This document shows positions 49,001 to 55,164 of a DNA stretch of 64,000 bases, in pieces (position 1 is the first letter of the stretch; every line of letters starts with the position of its first letter). Location of the stretch: assembly GCA_037976565.1 (NCBI GenBank), contig CP137668.1, forward strand, positions 8,182,496-8,246,495. Direction: 5' to 3'. The position numbers and the translations under genes were made by a program. The notes below the pieces were generated by a model, which did not search any database, had not been told where the DNA came from, and saw nothing but the letters and a program-made list of their open reading frames with translations. This DNA comes from Mesocentrotus franciscanus (Eukaryota > Echinodermata > Echinoidea > Camarodonta > Strongylocentrotidae).

Positions 49001-49280
49001 TGGCAAAGGGACTTGCTGGCTCTACAACAATGCCACCTTCAGCAGGTCCATGCTCATCCTAGCTGCCTGCATCAAGGTCGGTTCCCTCATCTTCTTCATG
49101 GGGGCACTCTTCTCCTACAAACCGCCTCCGCCCCCTCCGGTAGGATCACCGAGGGTCGCTGCCAGGCACGCCGAAGGAATGAAGAAAAATGGAGCTATCC
49201 CAAACGGGATCCATCAACAGATACTGCCGCGGTCGAGCATGGACGATTTACATAACGAATCAAGACAGACGACTGTATAA
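1973..49280 (+). CDS. SLCO4A1-like: organic anion transporting polypeptide, SLCO4A1-like (whole gene, nine coding exons)
   Basis: This is a twelve-helix plasma-membrane carrier of the SLCO/OATP family, whose members exchange amphipathic organic anions such as steroid conjugates, thyroid hormones and bile salts. The nine coding exons sum to 2246 nt. With one base restored at 2516-2518 the frame is 748 codons plus stop, close to the family's roughly 700 residues. The family signature region is present as VGAWWMGF (residues 319-326). A Kazal-like cysteine-rich extracellular loop (about residues 514-557, CNGDCFC to CSC) lies between the late helices. The GKMQPRSLQ pre-TM1 segment, LERRF and HKPR motifs and GASLLGPAFGY also fit. 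The large first coding exon and closest motif resemblance point to the OATP4A subfamily. The cytosolic tail ends QTTV, a class I PDZ-ligand form. Substrate cannot be read from sequence. Confidence 0.93.
3390..3486 (+). CDS. exon-like open segment inside SLCO intron 1
   Basis: A clean acceptor (TTGATTTCTTACAG ending at 3389) and donor (AACT/GTAAGT at 3487) bracket 97 nt. The segment is open in the frame starting at its first base. The translation is polar and helical (HFQKTDYHLEVDLNDLNEL, then Lys-rich with regular Leu/Met spacing), like a TPR or coiled-coil segment. It starts in phase 0, the same phase as the possible donor after the TPR-like segment at 2-106, so the two could be exons of one gene. 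That would have the SLCO first exon lying inside its intron. It does not match any part of the OATP family. Function is unknown; chance is not excluded. Confidence 0.3.
4448..4752. mobile_element. MITE-like fold-back element, about 305 bp
   Basis: Nearly identical 37-bp inverted ends begin AGGCCTGTCATCATCAG (4448 onward and 4752 backward). Interior halves are also loosely self-complementary, with repeated AGCCCGCTA / TAGCGGGCT words, so the whole element could fold into one hairpin. It has no coding capacity. No clear target duplication is seen, so the transposase superfamily is not assigned. Confidence 0.75.
6373..6403. repeat. short perfect hairpin, start of a dispersed-repeat-like block
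   Basis: TATCCCCTCGCCGAC and GTCGGAGGGGATA are inverted around AAA, giving a GC-rich stem in AT-rich DNA. This looks like the terminus of a dispersed repeat. No partner terminus was found within the next kilobases. Confidence 0.5.
6510..6590. repeat. (ATA)n microsatellite plus SINE-tail-like sequence
   Basis: Seven ATA-type units are followed by a GC-richer word series (ACACCGTCCAGGGACGCTCATGGCGC, in part) and an AT dinucleotide run. The arrangement resembles the 3' ends of tRNA-derived repeats seen near 35 kb. Identity is inferred. Confidence 0.35.
9046..9130. repeat. GAGACA / GA simple repeat
   Basis: A run of GAGACA units passes into pure GA and ends in GGGGGG. Reading frames across it give meaningless Leu/Ser/Cys-rich peptides on the minus strand. 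Confidence 0.9.
9784..10191. repeat. 408-bp near-perfect palindrome
   Basis: The left arm 9784-9988 and the reverse complement of the right arm 9989-10191 match base for base over about 205 nt, with only scattered substitutions and one- or two-base gaps. The centre is TAACGTTA with no loop. Each arm carries a CRE-type TGACGTCA (9806-9813 and 10163-10170). Outside the arms the similarity stops. It could be a fold-back MITE or a template-switch inverted duplication. Confidence 0.9.
11290..11341. repeat. GGGA / GA simple repeat
   Basis: AGAAAGGGAGGGAGGGAGGG passes into GAGAGAGA. Purine-only on this strand. Confidence 0.85.
12058..12295. repeat. long purine tract (GAA/GGA rich)
   Basis: About 240 bases are almost entirely A and G, built from imperfect AAGAAG and GGAGGA units. 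This homopurine strand could form triplex DNA. The 205-residue minus-strand ORF across it is a Leu/Phe/Ser-rich artefact. Confidence 0.9.
12955..13336. repeat. direct duplication of about 100 bp with ATC microsatellites
   Basis: Copy 1 (12999-13098) and copy 2 (13238-13336) share GATTxACTAACTGxT, AATCCGACATTGATTA, CTGACAAGGAT, ACCATGGT and CACAGTGGG in the same order and spacing. Each is preceded by an ATC/CATCAT microsatellite. The unit is about 240 bp including the spacer. The duplication is non-coding. Confidence 0.85.
14433..14586. repeat. G-rich purine tract with quadruplex potential
   Basis: More than 150 bases of GGGGAGG-type units with many runs of three or four G. The strand could form G-quadruplexes or a mirror-repeat triplex. 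Arg/Gly-rich and Pro/Ser-rich ORFs across it are artefacts. Confidence 0.92.
14745..15425. repeat. degenerate tandem array, five to six units of about 100-140 bp
   Basis: A recurring block has the order ATACATTGxTCTATGCC, then CCAGGCTATTAGAAATAC, then ATAGGCCTA, then TTTTCCTCT and TTTCTTGG. The AGGCCT-type landmark recurs near 14889, 15021, 15132, 15231 and 15371. Units are 70-85 percent alike by eye. This is a decayed minisatellite. Confidence 0.8.
16950..17263. mobile_element. MITE with long inverted ends, 314 bp
   Basis: Ends start GGGGGGTGTTTCACAAAGAT and are near-identical for about 60 bp (16950-17011 against 17203-17263 inverted). The next inner landmarks are CTAAGTTGGACTTA and AATTATGG. 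No coding sequence is present. The target duplication is unclear. Confidence 0.85.
18228..18327 (+). CDS. SLCO4A1-like: SLCO exon 2
   Basis: A 100-nt exon with acceptor TTTTCCCTGCAG and donor AAAG/GTAAAG. Entering in phase 1, it reads GIFNGASLLGPAFGYVLGG, then MFLSIYTDLGVDHER. This is the transmembrane segment with the conserved LGPAxGY motif of OATPs, followed by a loop. It leaves in phase 2, which fits exon 3. Confidence 0.95.
18350..18623. mobile_element. Harbinger-like MITE, 274 bp, TAA target duplication
   Basis: The left end GCCTCATTCACATTC and the right end, inverted (GGCCTCATTCAGACG), agree. TAA flanks both sides (18347-18349 and 18624-18626). A 3-bp TWA duplication is typical of PIF/Harbinger elements. 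It inserted 22 bases after exon 2. Non-coding. Confidence 0.75.
18949..19403. mobile_element. Harbinger-like MITE, 455 bp, TTA target duplication
   Basis: Perfect 20-bp inverted ends GACCCCGTTCTCATTCACTT are flanked by TTA at 18946-18948 and 19404-19406. The interior is full of repeated GACCGCTCC, AACGGGTCTTA and AGTGGTC words in both orientations. The TTA duplication fits PIF/Harbinger. The termini differ from those of the large Harbinger element at 57.9 kb, so the mobilising source is probably another family. Confidence 0.88.
20160..20345. repeat. TTCTAC hexanucleotide array
   Basis: About fifteen near-perfect TTCTAC units, with flanking CTACTA-type degenerate units. Frames across it give pure Leu or alternating Phe-Tyr peptides and are not genes. 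Confidence 0.95.
22418..22708. repeat. long CT-rich pyrimidine tract
   Basis: About 290 bases of CTCTCTCC, CCCTCTCTCCT and similar units. The several overlapping Ser/Leu/Pro ORFs are low-complexity artefacts. Confidence 0.93.
23296..23478. mobile_element. small inverted-repeat element, 183 bp
   Basis: The left arm 23296-23342 (AATTGTTTAAACATATTTG...) is the inverse of the right arm 23432-23478 with one mismatch region. A second nested stem pairs CTTGGAACCAG (23347-23357) with CTGGTTCCAAG (23383-23393). It is a fold-back MITE-like unit. Non-coding. Confidence 0.75.
23947..24160. repeat. GA-rich purine tract
   Basis: More than 200 bases of GAGAGAGG and GGGAGAAAGA units, almost free of pyrimidines. 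The Arg/Glu-rich ORF there is an artefact. Confidence 0.92.
29082..29214. mobile_element. short MITE-like repeat, copy A
   Basis: Ends CAGTCACACAGCCAAACC and TTGTTGGTGTAACAG are roughly inverted. The middle contains GACTTTTGGGGGTAATGTCATT. The same middle and ends recur at 47028-47126, so the two are copies of one family. Confidence 0.5.
30030..30085. promoter_or_regulatory. cluster of AGGTCA-type half-sites
   Basis: AGGTCA at 30049-30054, GGTCA at 30059-30063 and AGGTCA at 30072-30077 lie in a locally less AT-rich block (29940-30120), with GCTAATTAC nearby. AGGTCA is the nuclear-receptor half-site. Whether this is an enhancer is a guess. Confidence 0.2.
31244..31290. repeat. (CT)n microsatellite
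   Basis: About twenty uninterrupted CT units, in a wider pyrimidine-rich stretch starting near 31135. Confidence 0.95.
31905..32036. repeat. (CTA)n trinucleotide array
   Basis: ACTACTACT units with a few interruptions. Frames give poly-Leu, poly-Tyr or poly-Ser artefacts. Confidence 0.94.
32078..32205. repeat. CT-rich simple repeat
   Basis: CTCTCTCTC and TTTCTCTC units interrupted by CCCC. It lies directly after the CTA array. Confidence 0.9.
33042..33235. mobile_element. possible MITE, about 194 bp
   Basis: Inverted ends TTCACATATGATG (33042-33054) and CATCATATGTGAA (33223-33235) flank a non-coding AT-rich core. No target duplication was identified. Confidence 0.5.
33466..33521. repeat. 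(GA)n microsatellite
   Basis: GAGAGAATGA units pass into about eighteen GA units. Confidence 0.93.
34186..34435 (+). mobile_element. tRNA-derived SINE-like repeat, copy 1 (+)
   Basis: A tRNA-like head (about 34186-34260) ends in a pol III B-box-like word, GGGTTTGATTCTTAG. It is followed by GGCATTTAATCTGCGTTGCC, CCAGGTGTTACATGGGTACC and CCTGGTTGGAATGCTCC. The reverse complements of these words appear in order in the two copies downstream. It is diverged, so old. Confidence 0.6.
35005..35348 (-). mobile_element. tRNA-derived SINE-like repeat, copy 2 (-)
   Basis: Read on the minus strand it starts in a tRNA-like head with B-box GGTTTGATCCCAGC (near 35290). It then has AAGGCATGTTATCTACATTGC, CCAGGTGTTAAATGGGCACC, GACATGTGCAC and a CCCAGGGAGC block, and a variable tail near 35010-35060. 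It is the best-preserved of the three copies. Confidence 0.65.
35760..36062 (-). mobile_element. tRNA-derived SINE-like repeat, copy 3 (-)
   Basis: It shares with copy 2 the words CTGGGGAGTATTC, GGCAAATGxxAAT, GTAGATTAATGCCTTG, AAAGGACATTAGTGCCG and the TCAGGGATCGA B-box region. Its tail (35760-35790) is an ATA/AAT microsatellite, as is usual for SINE ends. Confidence 0.6.
37677..37798 (+). CDS. SLCO4A1-like: SLCO exon 3 (carries the family signature)
   Basis: A 122-nt exon, acceptor TTTACAG, donor CCAG/GTGAGA. Entering in phase 2 it reads SLGLDPESPLFVGAWWMGF, then a hydrophobic helix ending in PFLAFPKSLPG. GAWWxGF is the diagnostic OATP signature core (residues 320-326) at the extracellular border of TM6. 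It leaves in phase 1. Confidence 0.97.
37799..38747 (+). other. SLCO intron 3 (949 bp)
   Basis: Donor GTGAGA, acceptor TTGACCACAG ending at 38747, phase 1. No repeat or secondary gene is recognised inside. Confidence 0.9.
38748..39002 (+). CDS. SLCO4A1-like: SLCO exon 4
   Basis: A 255-nt exon, donor GTAG/GTGAGT. It encodes the large central cytosolic loop (QHRLAKERVNEAHNGAEF...), then RDFPKATVALVKNVPF. The next helix follows, with the ATTEWFL stretch and FAPKFLESQFNLSSSWAALL, a strongly conserved OATP region (KFLExQF). Phase 1 in, phase 1 out. Confidence 0.97.
39199..39490. mobile_element. possible MITE, about 292 bp
   Basis: Ends GGGTGGTATTC and GGAATACCACCT are inverted over 11-12 bp. The next inner words differ (CATAAGTTAAGCC against GTGCGCGCTATC). 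Non-coding. Weak support because the inverted ends are short. Confidence 0.45.
40332..40600. repeat. interstitial telomere-like tract, degenerate CCCTAA
   Basis: About 270 bases are dominated by CCCTAA, CCTAAT, CTCTAA and CCTAAA hexamers, densest at 40410-40500. The metazoan telomere repeat read on this strand is CCCTAA. The tract is interstitial, far from any visible chromosome end, and degenerate. Confidence 0.85.
41410..41787. repeat. direct tandem duplication of about 165 bp
   Basis: Copy 1 (about 41440-41575) and copy 2 (about 41648-41787) share AGGTGTTC, GACCTAAAAATGAGAGAA, TTAGAATTG, TGTCTCAAG, AGGTTCAGCTGCT and GTGTAATGTT in order. They are clearly diverged and non-coding. Confidence 0.8.
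46016..46082. repeat. (ATC)n(ATT)n microsatellite beside an acceptor
   Basis: Fourteen or so ATC units and six ATT units end 28 bases before the SLCO exon 5 acceptor. Length variation here could affect the branch-point region of intron 4. Confidence 0.93.
46111..46306 (+). CDS. SLCO4A1-like: SLCO exon 5
   Basis: A 196-nt exon, donor AAAT/GTAAGA. It reads GFTVIPAAVGGSIIGGYVV, then KRFDLKVKGMIKWC and a hydrophobic helix through FINCPNPNIAGVTVEYG. The Gly-rich helix and the start of the large extracellular loop match the OATP fold. Phase 1 in, phase 2 out. Confidence 0.97.
46741..46894 (+). CDS. SLCO4A1-like: SLCO exon 6 (Kazal-like loop)
   Basis: A 154-nt exon, acceptor CTTCTTTTCAG, donor AGAG/GTGAGA. 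It encodes the cysteine-rich extracellular loop: HTCNGDCFC, QPVCGVDNIMYYSACHAGC. Spacing matches the Kazal-like domain of OATPs, whose disulfides are needed for surface transport in characterised members. Phase 2 in, phase 0 out. Confidence 0.97.
47028..47126. mobile_element. short MITE-like repeat, copy B
   Basis: AGTCACACC at 47028-47036 and GGTGTGACT at 47118-47126 are perfect inverted ends. The middle (AATTTTGGGGACTTTGGAGGTAATG, in part) aligns with the element at 29082. It lies inside SLCO intron 6. The terminus also resembles the GTCACACCGCC end of the large Harbinger element, so it could be a deletion derivative of a related family. Confidence 0.55.
47284..47462 (+). CDS. SLCO4A1-like: SLCO exon 7
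   Basis: A 179-nt exon, acceptor CTTCCAACAG, donor TAAG/GTAAAT. GYGNCSCIAA closes the Kazal-like loop. Then come LGKCDSSCGWTN and a helix ending PSTTATLR, matching the PxxTATLR motif seen in the OATP family. Phase 0 in, phase 2 out. Confidence 0.97.
48071..48135 (+). CDS. SLCO4A1-like: SLCO exon 8
   Basis: A 65-nt exon, acceptor CTCTTCCTAG, donor TTAG/GTATGT. It reads CVPHSQRSFALGLQSLLYRAL, with the conserved RSFALG motif that precedes the last transmembrane helices. Phase 2 in, phase 1 out. Confidence 0.96.
48928..49280 (+). CDS. SLCO4A1-like: SLCO exon 9 (last coding exon, stop 49278-49280)
   Basis: Acceptor ACTACCCCAG. It encodes PGPVVFGAIIDKACLLWE, a Cys-containing loop, and TM12 (MLILAACIKVGSLIFFMG). 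A cytosolic tail follows with six consecutive prolines, basic patches and the C-terminus ESRQTTV, then TAA. The terminal T-T-V fits a class I PDZ ligand; PDZ binding is known for several OATPs, and here it is inferred. Confidence 0.97.
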
Positions 49281-50870
49281 GATATTTTTAAATTCACAAG
49301 TCCATACTAAATAGGGAGTACTGCCATTTATACAAATTTAAAATTTGAAATTTAAGCTTGATTATTTCTATTTGACAAAGTGACGTAGCTATTTTTGAGT
49401 CAGGAAGAAAAAAAAGGATCATGCTGCCATTTTCATTATTACAAGTTAACACAGTTCAACTTTTGGTCCACGTTGTTTTACCATTACTTGCTTTGGATTA
49501 CTTTGTCATTTTATTGAAATTTATTGAATGACTGTCATTGTAATGGTAATAATATTAAGTGATAAAGAAATTTACCATGAAGATAAAGTATTATTCTACT
49601 GAAAACGTGTTCCATCCAACAAGATGTCTTCCAATAATGTTGAAACGTTTACCTATGCTGCTATGCTGCTCGAACCAACAGCTGTACCCAAAGTTATCCC
49701 AGAGGGCAGTACACAGTTTTTTTTTGCTTGTGCATCATGATTCTTCTACTTCTTAACTTTTTTTTTTTTTTTTAAATGTTTATTTACTAGTACTTGAAAA
49801 CACATGTTGTAGGCATAATGATTTACAATTAAGGAAGGATTGACCAGCCTTTAGTATCAAGGAGCCCCTTTTTACTAATTGAATTCCAGGTTCAATTTTC
49901 ATAATTTGTATTGTATCATAAAAATATCTTATGATGAATTTGGCATGTGAAGTTTACATTGATGGAATTCTGATTTTTTTTGTTTGTTCATGAAAGAGCA
50001 ATTATTGCAAAGCTTTGTGAGGTTGAGTGACCTTTCAAATAATTTCATCGTTTGTTTCTGACACAGGTCAGTTTGGATTGACCTCCAATCACTAAATTAT
50101 TTTACTCTTTTTTTATTCAATCTATCATTCCTAATCATGAAATTCTCTTTGTTTTATCTATGAAATAAACATAATGTTTGCAGATTATAGTTATCAAGAG
50201 CATATTTGTATATTTTGGCTAAATTGATTTAGATTATTCTGTATGATTATGAAATTGTAAATAATAATGATTTGCATGAATTGTAAGGACTGTTAATTGG
50301 TTTGAGTTATTTTTAAGGGTACTTTATATATTTTGAAAACACTTGCTAAAAATTAGCACACATAGTGAAGGGTAGCAAGATTATATGGATCTCGATGAAT
50401 ATTAGAATTCTCTTTAAATTATTTATTTAGGTAGATGTGACAAGAGCTGATTTTTTTTGGGGGAGGGGAGGGGAGGGGGGGGGGGGAGGGGAGGGGAGGG
50501 GGAGGTGGGTGGGGAGGGGGGAGGTGGGTGGGGGATATTTCATACCATGGTACAAATAAAATTCTTATAATTTTTATTGGAAATGATCATATCAATTTCC
50601 TAATCAAATGTTATTCCTTCAGGGATGTTTTACTGTTCTTTCCCCAGGACAAATCAATAATCTTTTCAATTATTTGTTACCATCACATCAAAAGTTGAAT
50701 AGTACGTTCAATGTTTGTGTTGGGGAATTGTTTGAGGTTTGTTTTGTTTTAGTTGAATTGCAGAGATTTTTGTTATAAAACACAACAAATCAGACATTCA
50801 AATAATTGTATTTCACAGCAAATGAAGACGTGTGACCTTTATGTATAATTTACTAATAAATAAAAATAAA
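49281..50870 (+). terminator. SLCO4A1-like: SLCO 3'-UTR and poly(A) signals
   Basis: AT-rich non-coding sequence follows the stop. AATAAA signals occur at 50164-50169 and, in a cluster, at 50855 onward (TAATAAATAAAAATAAATAA). Use of the distal cluster would place the G-run tract at 50459-50534 inside the 3'-UTR. Which signal is used cannot be decided from sequence. Confidence 0.6.
50459..50534. repeat. G-run tract with strong quadruplex potential
   Basis: Seventy-six bases of GGGGAGGGG and GGTGGGTGGGG units, including a run of twelve G. Sequencing of the exact length is likely unreliable. It lies in or just beyond the SLCO 3'-UTR. Confidence 0.93.
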
Positions 50871-51330
50871 TAAGTCAAGGGACTATGTTTCATTGAGTAT
50901 AGGCATGATGTAACATGAATTTTAATTCGAAATTGATTGAACTCTGCCAGTGCTAAAAGCTAGCTATGCATTCAGCATGATATTGTGTATTCATCGTGGT
51001 GCATTTTATACTTACATATACAGCATTATAGGAGTAAACAAATGCTATGCAATTCATATTATCTCTCTATATTGCACTGCCAAATGTTATAAATTATGTG
51101 ACCCTCCAAATATTGTTACAATAATTGTTACAATAATTAAGTACACCTCAATTCAAATTAGACATGTCAGTTGTGATGGAAACCTGAAAACAAAAGGAAT
51201 ACTAATAACTTATTAACACTTCCAAATAACCTTGGAGCAAAACTGATACCTTTGACATTGCCCATGGTATTATTTGGTTTTTATTATGGAAGAGATTATA
51301 GTAATATTTGAACTATGTGCATGGACGTGT

Positions 51331-51650
51331 CTAAAGAACCTTGCGCCACATGTTACCAACATCTTCGGTGTTTGGTATACCTGATGGGTCTATACAGTTG
51401 ACAGCACTGCTAGAGTTCAAACCAGACGAAGTAATGATAAAGTATGATTTTGTTCAATGTCGTAAGGTAAAGATGCGTCCAGAATGCCAAATGCATCATT
51501 GTTGAGAATCCTAATTTCATCATCACACAGAGGTAGAACCACATCGTTGAGATACGGAGCTCGTAAATACTTGTTCTATCTCAATAAGGCCGGTTTCATG
51601 TTACTCCAACTTTCATTCAGATATGTACCAAAAAAAACAAACTTTTAGTT
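51331..51650 (-). pseudogene. coding-like fragment of unknown identity, minus strand
   Basis: Read on the minus strand from about 51650, one frame gives FFGTYLNESWSNMKPALLR, then TAG. It continues NKYLRAPYLNDVVLPLCDDE and FGILDASLPYDIEQNHTL to a stop near 51417. With a one-base shift near 51430 it continues SGLNSSSAVNCIDPSG and NTEDVGNMWRKVL to TAG at 51331-51333. AATAAA on the same strand lies at 51285-51280, 46 bases further on, as for a last exon. One internal stop and one shift suggest a relic or sequence error. I do not recognise the protein; a transposon-encoded or ordinary 3' exon is possible. Confidence 0.3.
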
Positions 51651-52607
51651 AACAAACAGCTCTTAATTTTATGCCTGTCTTTTGGTGCCACTACATTTTG
51701 TCAATCTACCTAACATACATGAAGCGAGTGTTTTATATTGCAAACTAGCATGGTACAACACGGTCTTCCTAGAAAGCTTACTAGTATCTAATCAGTGGTT
51801 TTGAGTTAGGCTGTTTAACATAACATACTCCCCCTGTATATGAAAGCATGGTGAAGAGTGGAAATGTCAAATTGGAAGGGTGGTTTTATTTAGATGGTGC
51901 AAAGCTTCAGTGTAGAAAGATAACTGAAGAACTAACTTTCCCAATGGTGATGGAAAAAAAATAGTGAAATAATTAAGACTTAAGTCAAGATTTACAGATT
52001 GAAAAAAATAACATAAACTAGAGATGATTTGCTTAATTCTTTAATATTGTTTAAACTTTATTTTCATCAAGAGAATATTCTATCCCAAGGTTTATCATAA
52101 TGCATATTGACTTACAAAATCATAATCATGTCAATATAATGCAGCATTCGGTTCATAAATTATTATTTAGATTACAAATATTTTGTACATTCTGGCTATT
52201 GTTTTATTTCTGTGATAATTTATTCCCATGTGTACATCAAGGAGAAATAAAAGTAATTGTTTTTTTTTGTATCTATTTAAATTCTGTATCTATGAATTAA
52301 TTTATTCCAATATTATTTATTTCTCTTATTGGTATGGTTTAGGTAGTTTGGGATGTTCATCTATCTTGTATCTACAAAAATTAGCAGTATTATAGATGTT
52401 ATTTTCTCCTCTTCAGTAGAATAATATATCTACCTCTAGATGTCTGTATTGCTCCCTCTATCTCTTTCACTTTGTTACTGACTCCTTTGGTCTGTTTGTC
52501 TGGCATATCTGTCTCCCTCTTCCGTCCCCCTCTAGTTGACAGGCACAAACCCTTCTCAGTTGGTATGTAACAGTGTCTGTACTGTGACACTATGCTGATG
52601 GCATACT

Positions 52608-53276
52608 GCATATATGACCCTCAGCTGTACCACAAAACCAACAAAAAGTCGCATGATGTGATTTTCAGTTAGAGCTCACTAAAGGTGAAGTTGGTCAGGG
52701 TTTTTTTTTTTGATTTCCTGAAAGATTATACTTTCTTCTATCTAATTTCATTTTTTTTTTAGCACCAAACAATCTAGAAGTAGGATTTTTCTAGTGTTTT
52801 TTTTACGCCTATGTATGTCTGATGTTGATTTTTTTTGTAGTGGTTTTATTTTTTTTGAGACTTTGGCTACTGGTATTATTTCAATCTCCAATATTTAAAA
52901 CAGTGAGCTTTTGTATTGATACCTATACAAAATAAAGAACATAATATGTAAAACTTGTGAGCCACTTTTCAGGACAATCAGGTAAACCCTTCGCATGAAT
53001 CTCCCTTTTGTTACCTTGCACAATACTTGGGGAGTCAGAGTGCTTAATTCGAATACAGGGCTTTAAAACTCCCTTTTTTTCTTCTAAAGTATGGTTCTTT
53101 GTGATAGGGCATTCTCCTCCCTTTTTCAATTGGTTAGGAACGTCCAATCGTGATGAGCTATATACAATATATCATTTTAAAGGTGAGAACCTACTCTTTT
53201 AGAATCAATCCTAAACTATCGAAAGTAGTCATTTCTGGCGACTTTTTGTTGGTTTTGTGGTGCAGAGTCACATATG
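52608..53276. mobile_element. MITE-like element with about 40-bp inverted ends, 0.67 kb
   Basis: Left end CATATATGACCCTCAGCTGT then ACCACAAAACCAACAAAAAG. The right end, inverted, is CATATGTGACTCTGC then the same ACCACAAAACC block. The 24-bp block at 52629-52652 is repeated exactly in inverse at 53238-53261. The T-rich interior has no credible gene. Confidence 0.75.
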
Positions 53277-53379
53277 CTCTCTTATTTGACACAGCCAGAG
53301 ACTGACTGAGCTAGGTTCTGCTCAAGGCTTTAGGATTTTGTTGAATGTGTCACATTATAGTCTGTGCCTGCAGATTATA

Positions 53380-53659
53380 CTATCCCTGCCTGGATTTCTC
53401 TCACTTAACTCTCGATCCAGCACATTAACTATTATAAACTGGGTTACATCATGCATTGGCAATACATTGGTTAAGTTCTATAAGAGGAGATGTCGCACCA
53501 GCAAAATGTTATATTCTTTTAGTCAAAGGGTGGTTAATTCTTGGAATGACCTTTCTGCTGACACATTGTTGAGGCATCATCGGTCAATGTTTTTAAGTCC
53601 AAACTCGATGACCACTGGAAACAGAAGTGTAATAAATTGGACCCTAATCATTTGAATTA
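53380..53659 (+). pseudogene. LINE relic: reverse-transcriptase C-terminus (CR1/L2/jockey type)
   Basis: The translation contains RRCRTSKMLYSFSQRVVNSW and NDLSADTL. After a frameshift near 53575 it reads SVNVFKSKLDDHWKQKCNKL and ends at TAA 53657-53659. The pattern FSxRVVNxWNxLP followed by SVNxFKxxLDxHW is the characteristic tail of CR1/L2-like non-LTR ORF2 proteins. Polymerase motifs are absent, so only the 3' end survives. It lies just downstream of the 0.67-kb MITE. Confidence 0.7.
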
Positions 53660-54432
53660 AATTTTGACCCTGTACGAGGATTGATTTGATGAGCCTTAAA
53701 ATGATCTAGGAACAGACCTGTTGAATGACCCTCTACAAGTCTTTAGACTTACTGAGCGTCATCATGGGTAATTCAGGTAATTCTTATTCAGGAATACCAA
53801 AGTTGAACGGAAGCAATGTTCTATGTATCACTCCTTTCCTCTATGGTTGACTGCTCATGGTCACTATATGTGCATGCCTGTGCATGTGTTACACTGACCA
53901 TATTTGTATGCATAATGTCATGTCAGTTTTATCTTACGCAAGCTCATTCTAATTGTATGCAATAAGCAAAGCAATCTTTGAGCTCCAATGAAAAGAAAAC
54001 CAGTGTCGTACTATATGAATTCATTTTAACTACCATGCTTCTAATCAAATCTAAACATCTACATGCATTTTCAAAAGAATATAAATAAATGCTCGAGTCT
54101 TTAAATTGCTAATCGAAACAGATGTGGATTGAGATGTCGGCTTATAGAAGTGCTTTCGTGAAACATAAGCATTGTCATTTTGTGCTAGATTTCCCTTGCT
54201 TAGAAAGCAATAGTGTTTGCTCTGTTTTGTGGTTCAACATGTGCCTTGACTGTTTCAATGAGCTATGTATGATTATGTAATAACTTCTTTGTGAAGATGC
54301 AATATGTTTTAGAATAAAAGATGATGTAGAATATTATATATGAAGAAAAAGAAACATGCAAGAAGTAGTCATTTTTTAACAATATAGAGAACTGGACAAA
54401 TGGGAAATTACTTACTAGAAAGTAGAAGCAGA

Positions 54433-54590
54433 GAGACAATGTGGAGAGAGACAGAGAGAGTGAGACAGAGAGAGAGACAGAGAGAGAGGAGTGCCGGAGG
54501 GAGAGAGATGAGATAGGGGAAGAGAGAAAGAGAGAGAGAGAGGGTAAGGGGTAGAGAGAGAGAGTGAGAGATGGGGTGGGTGGGGAGAAC
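54433..54590. repeat. GA-rich simple repeat
   Basis: GAGAGACAGAGAG units with interruptions. The minus-strand Ser/Leu-rich ORFs are artefacts. Confidence 0.92.
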
Positions 54591-54819
54591 GAAATGAAAG
54601 AAATTAAAGAATTCATGAATCATGATCGCAAAGAACTTCAAGAAATCATCTTCTAATGCCTATCAGTTTACTACGGTATTCGCACATTTCAATACGTGAC
54701 GGTTGAAGTGGGACAAATTAACACTATGACTATAAATAAATATACTTACTAGTATATTATATGAGTGCACTAAGAGTGTGTTGTTGTGTAGGTATGTGCA
54801 TGCGAGCTTTTGTGTTGTT

Positions 54820-55122
54820 ACAGTGGCGGATCCAGGGTGGGGGCATGGGGGGCACGGGCCCCCTCACCTGGCAAAAATAAGAGTAAAAAACAAAGATGGT
54901 AACCACAAAATTTTACCTTAAAAAAAAAAAGAAGAAGACGGGCCCCACCTCTGGCAAAAATAAAGATGGTAGCCACAATTTTATTTTTTTGGGGGCTCAA
55001 GGGGTGGGGTGTTGAGTTAAAAAATAGTGCTCACTACCCGCCCCCTTATTCGCCGGCTGATTCGACGCTAAATATTTTCTCACGAATTGCCCCCCTCTCG
55101 TCGCCGGCTGGATCCACCCGTG
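54820..55122. mobile_element. MITE with GGATCCAG termini, about 300 bp
   Basis: The left end CAGTGGCGGATCCAG and the right end read inverted (CACGGGTGGATCCAG) match at 12 of 15 bases. The interior has two copies of CTGGCAAAAATAA and AAAGATGGTAxCCACAA. GTGTTGTT is found at both borders (54812-54819 and 55120-55127), which could be an 8-bp target duplication as in hAT elements. The border GT-rich sequence makes this uncertain. Confidence 0.65.
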
Positions 55123-55164
55123 TTGTTGTGTGGGTGTGTGTGTGTGTGAAGGTTTGTGCGTTGT

